Of a stretch of DNA of 19,780 nucleotides, positions 19,440-19,780 are shown one piece after another. The notes below the pieces were generated by a model, which saw only the letters and a program-made list of their open reading frames with translations, made no database searches and was not told the origin of the DNA. The translations under genes and the position numbers were made by a program. Position 1 is the first letter of the stretch; each line of letters starts with the position of its first letter. Source of the stretch: Perkinsus olseni (Eukaryota; Perkinsozoa; Perkinsida; Perkinsidae); NCBI GenBank assembly GCA_013115135.1, contig JABANP010000744.1, positions 1 through 19,780 of the forward strand, given 5' to 3'.

Positions 19440-19780
19440 AGGTCGTGTATCGAATAATGATGACGCAGATAGCGACCAGCTGCTGTCTCCAGCCTCAGCC
19501 TAGCGACTATTTACACAGCCGAAGGTGGCGCGCGACAGAGAAAAAGGTACCAATAAATCCTCAAATTCCCTCTATCAGTGCTAGAACGTGGCTACGAGCT
19601 TCAAAACCGCAAAGAGAATGCCACAAGCATCCAATGACGTACTGCTGATCATAGCGCCGCAGTCCCGAAGTGCACCCTCGTTCGACGCCAGCGACCTCAG
19701 GGACTTCTCATAGACGGCTCTCGTCAAAGGTGGCGATCCTGGCACTGAATGGACCGCTACGCCACTACCGCGCAAGGACC
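19440..19780. other. Region upstream of glutathione synthetase, no gene assigned
   Basis: It should hold the 5' region of the minus-strand GSS gene. Minus 19581-19775 is open with a mildly structured peptide (RSLASNEGALRDCG), which could be an upstream exon or belong to a gene beyond the edge. Nothing links it to GSS in phase with confidence. Confidence 0.35.

Noticed and set aside
1..19780. Bacterial operon, CRISPR, insertion sequence or prophage
   Set aside because: All genes are intron-split with eukaryotic families and eukaryotic tRNA features. I saw no CRISPR-like array, transposase or terminal inverted repeats.

Overview
The window is nuclear DNA from a gene-dense microbial eukaryote. 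Every recognisable protein is split by GT-AG introns, most only 41-53 nt long with a strong mode at 46-48 nt, and two tRNA genes with eukaryotic features lie inside introns. GC content looks near 50%. Tandem group I truncated globins, a fungal-type GH5 glycosidase and very small introns fit an alveolate protist; a Perkinsus-like organism is my best guess, but the sequence alone does not prove it.

Layout. 1-1297 (minus): 5' part of a membrane-anchored GH5 endoglycoceramidase/glucosylceramidase-like gene, copy A, running off the left edge and carrying a 12-nt insertion with an in-frame stop. 1298-2075: intergenic, with unexplained membrane-type coding on the minus strand. 2076-6116 (minus): copy B of the same GH5 gene, apparently intact, 21 exons, with both catalytic glutamates. 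6117-6966: shared divergent promoter region. 6967-12873 (plus): a 23-exon gene whose splicing can be followed in phase from start to stop, giving about 1177 residues with eight tandem truncated-haemoglobin domains; initiator tRNA-Met and tRNA-Leu(CAA) genes sit antisense in two of its introns. 12874-13388: convergent 3' spacer. 13389-14597 (minus): Usb1-like U6 snRNA phosphodiesterase. 15059-16645 (minus): 340-residue multi-pass membrane protein of unknown family. 16809-19439 (minus): eukaryotic glutathione synthetase, 15 exons. 19440-19780: upstream sequence without an assignable gene.

Exon models were built by hand by joining conserved protein blocks at GT-AG sites and requiring phase to be kept; no alignment tool was used. 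The genes do not form an operon or one pathway. Glutathione synthesis and a multi-haem globin could both serve redox or NO/O2 handling, but their closeness is not evidence of that. The most unusual object is the octo-domain globin: its domains alternate between two sequence types, as if a two-domain unit had been repeated four times.
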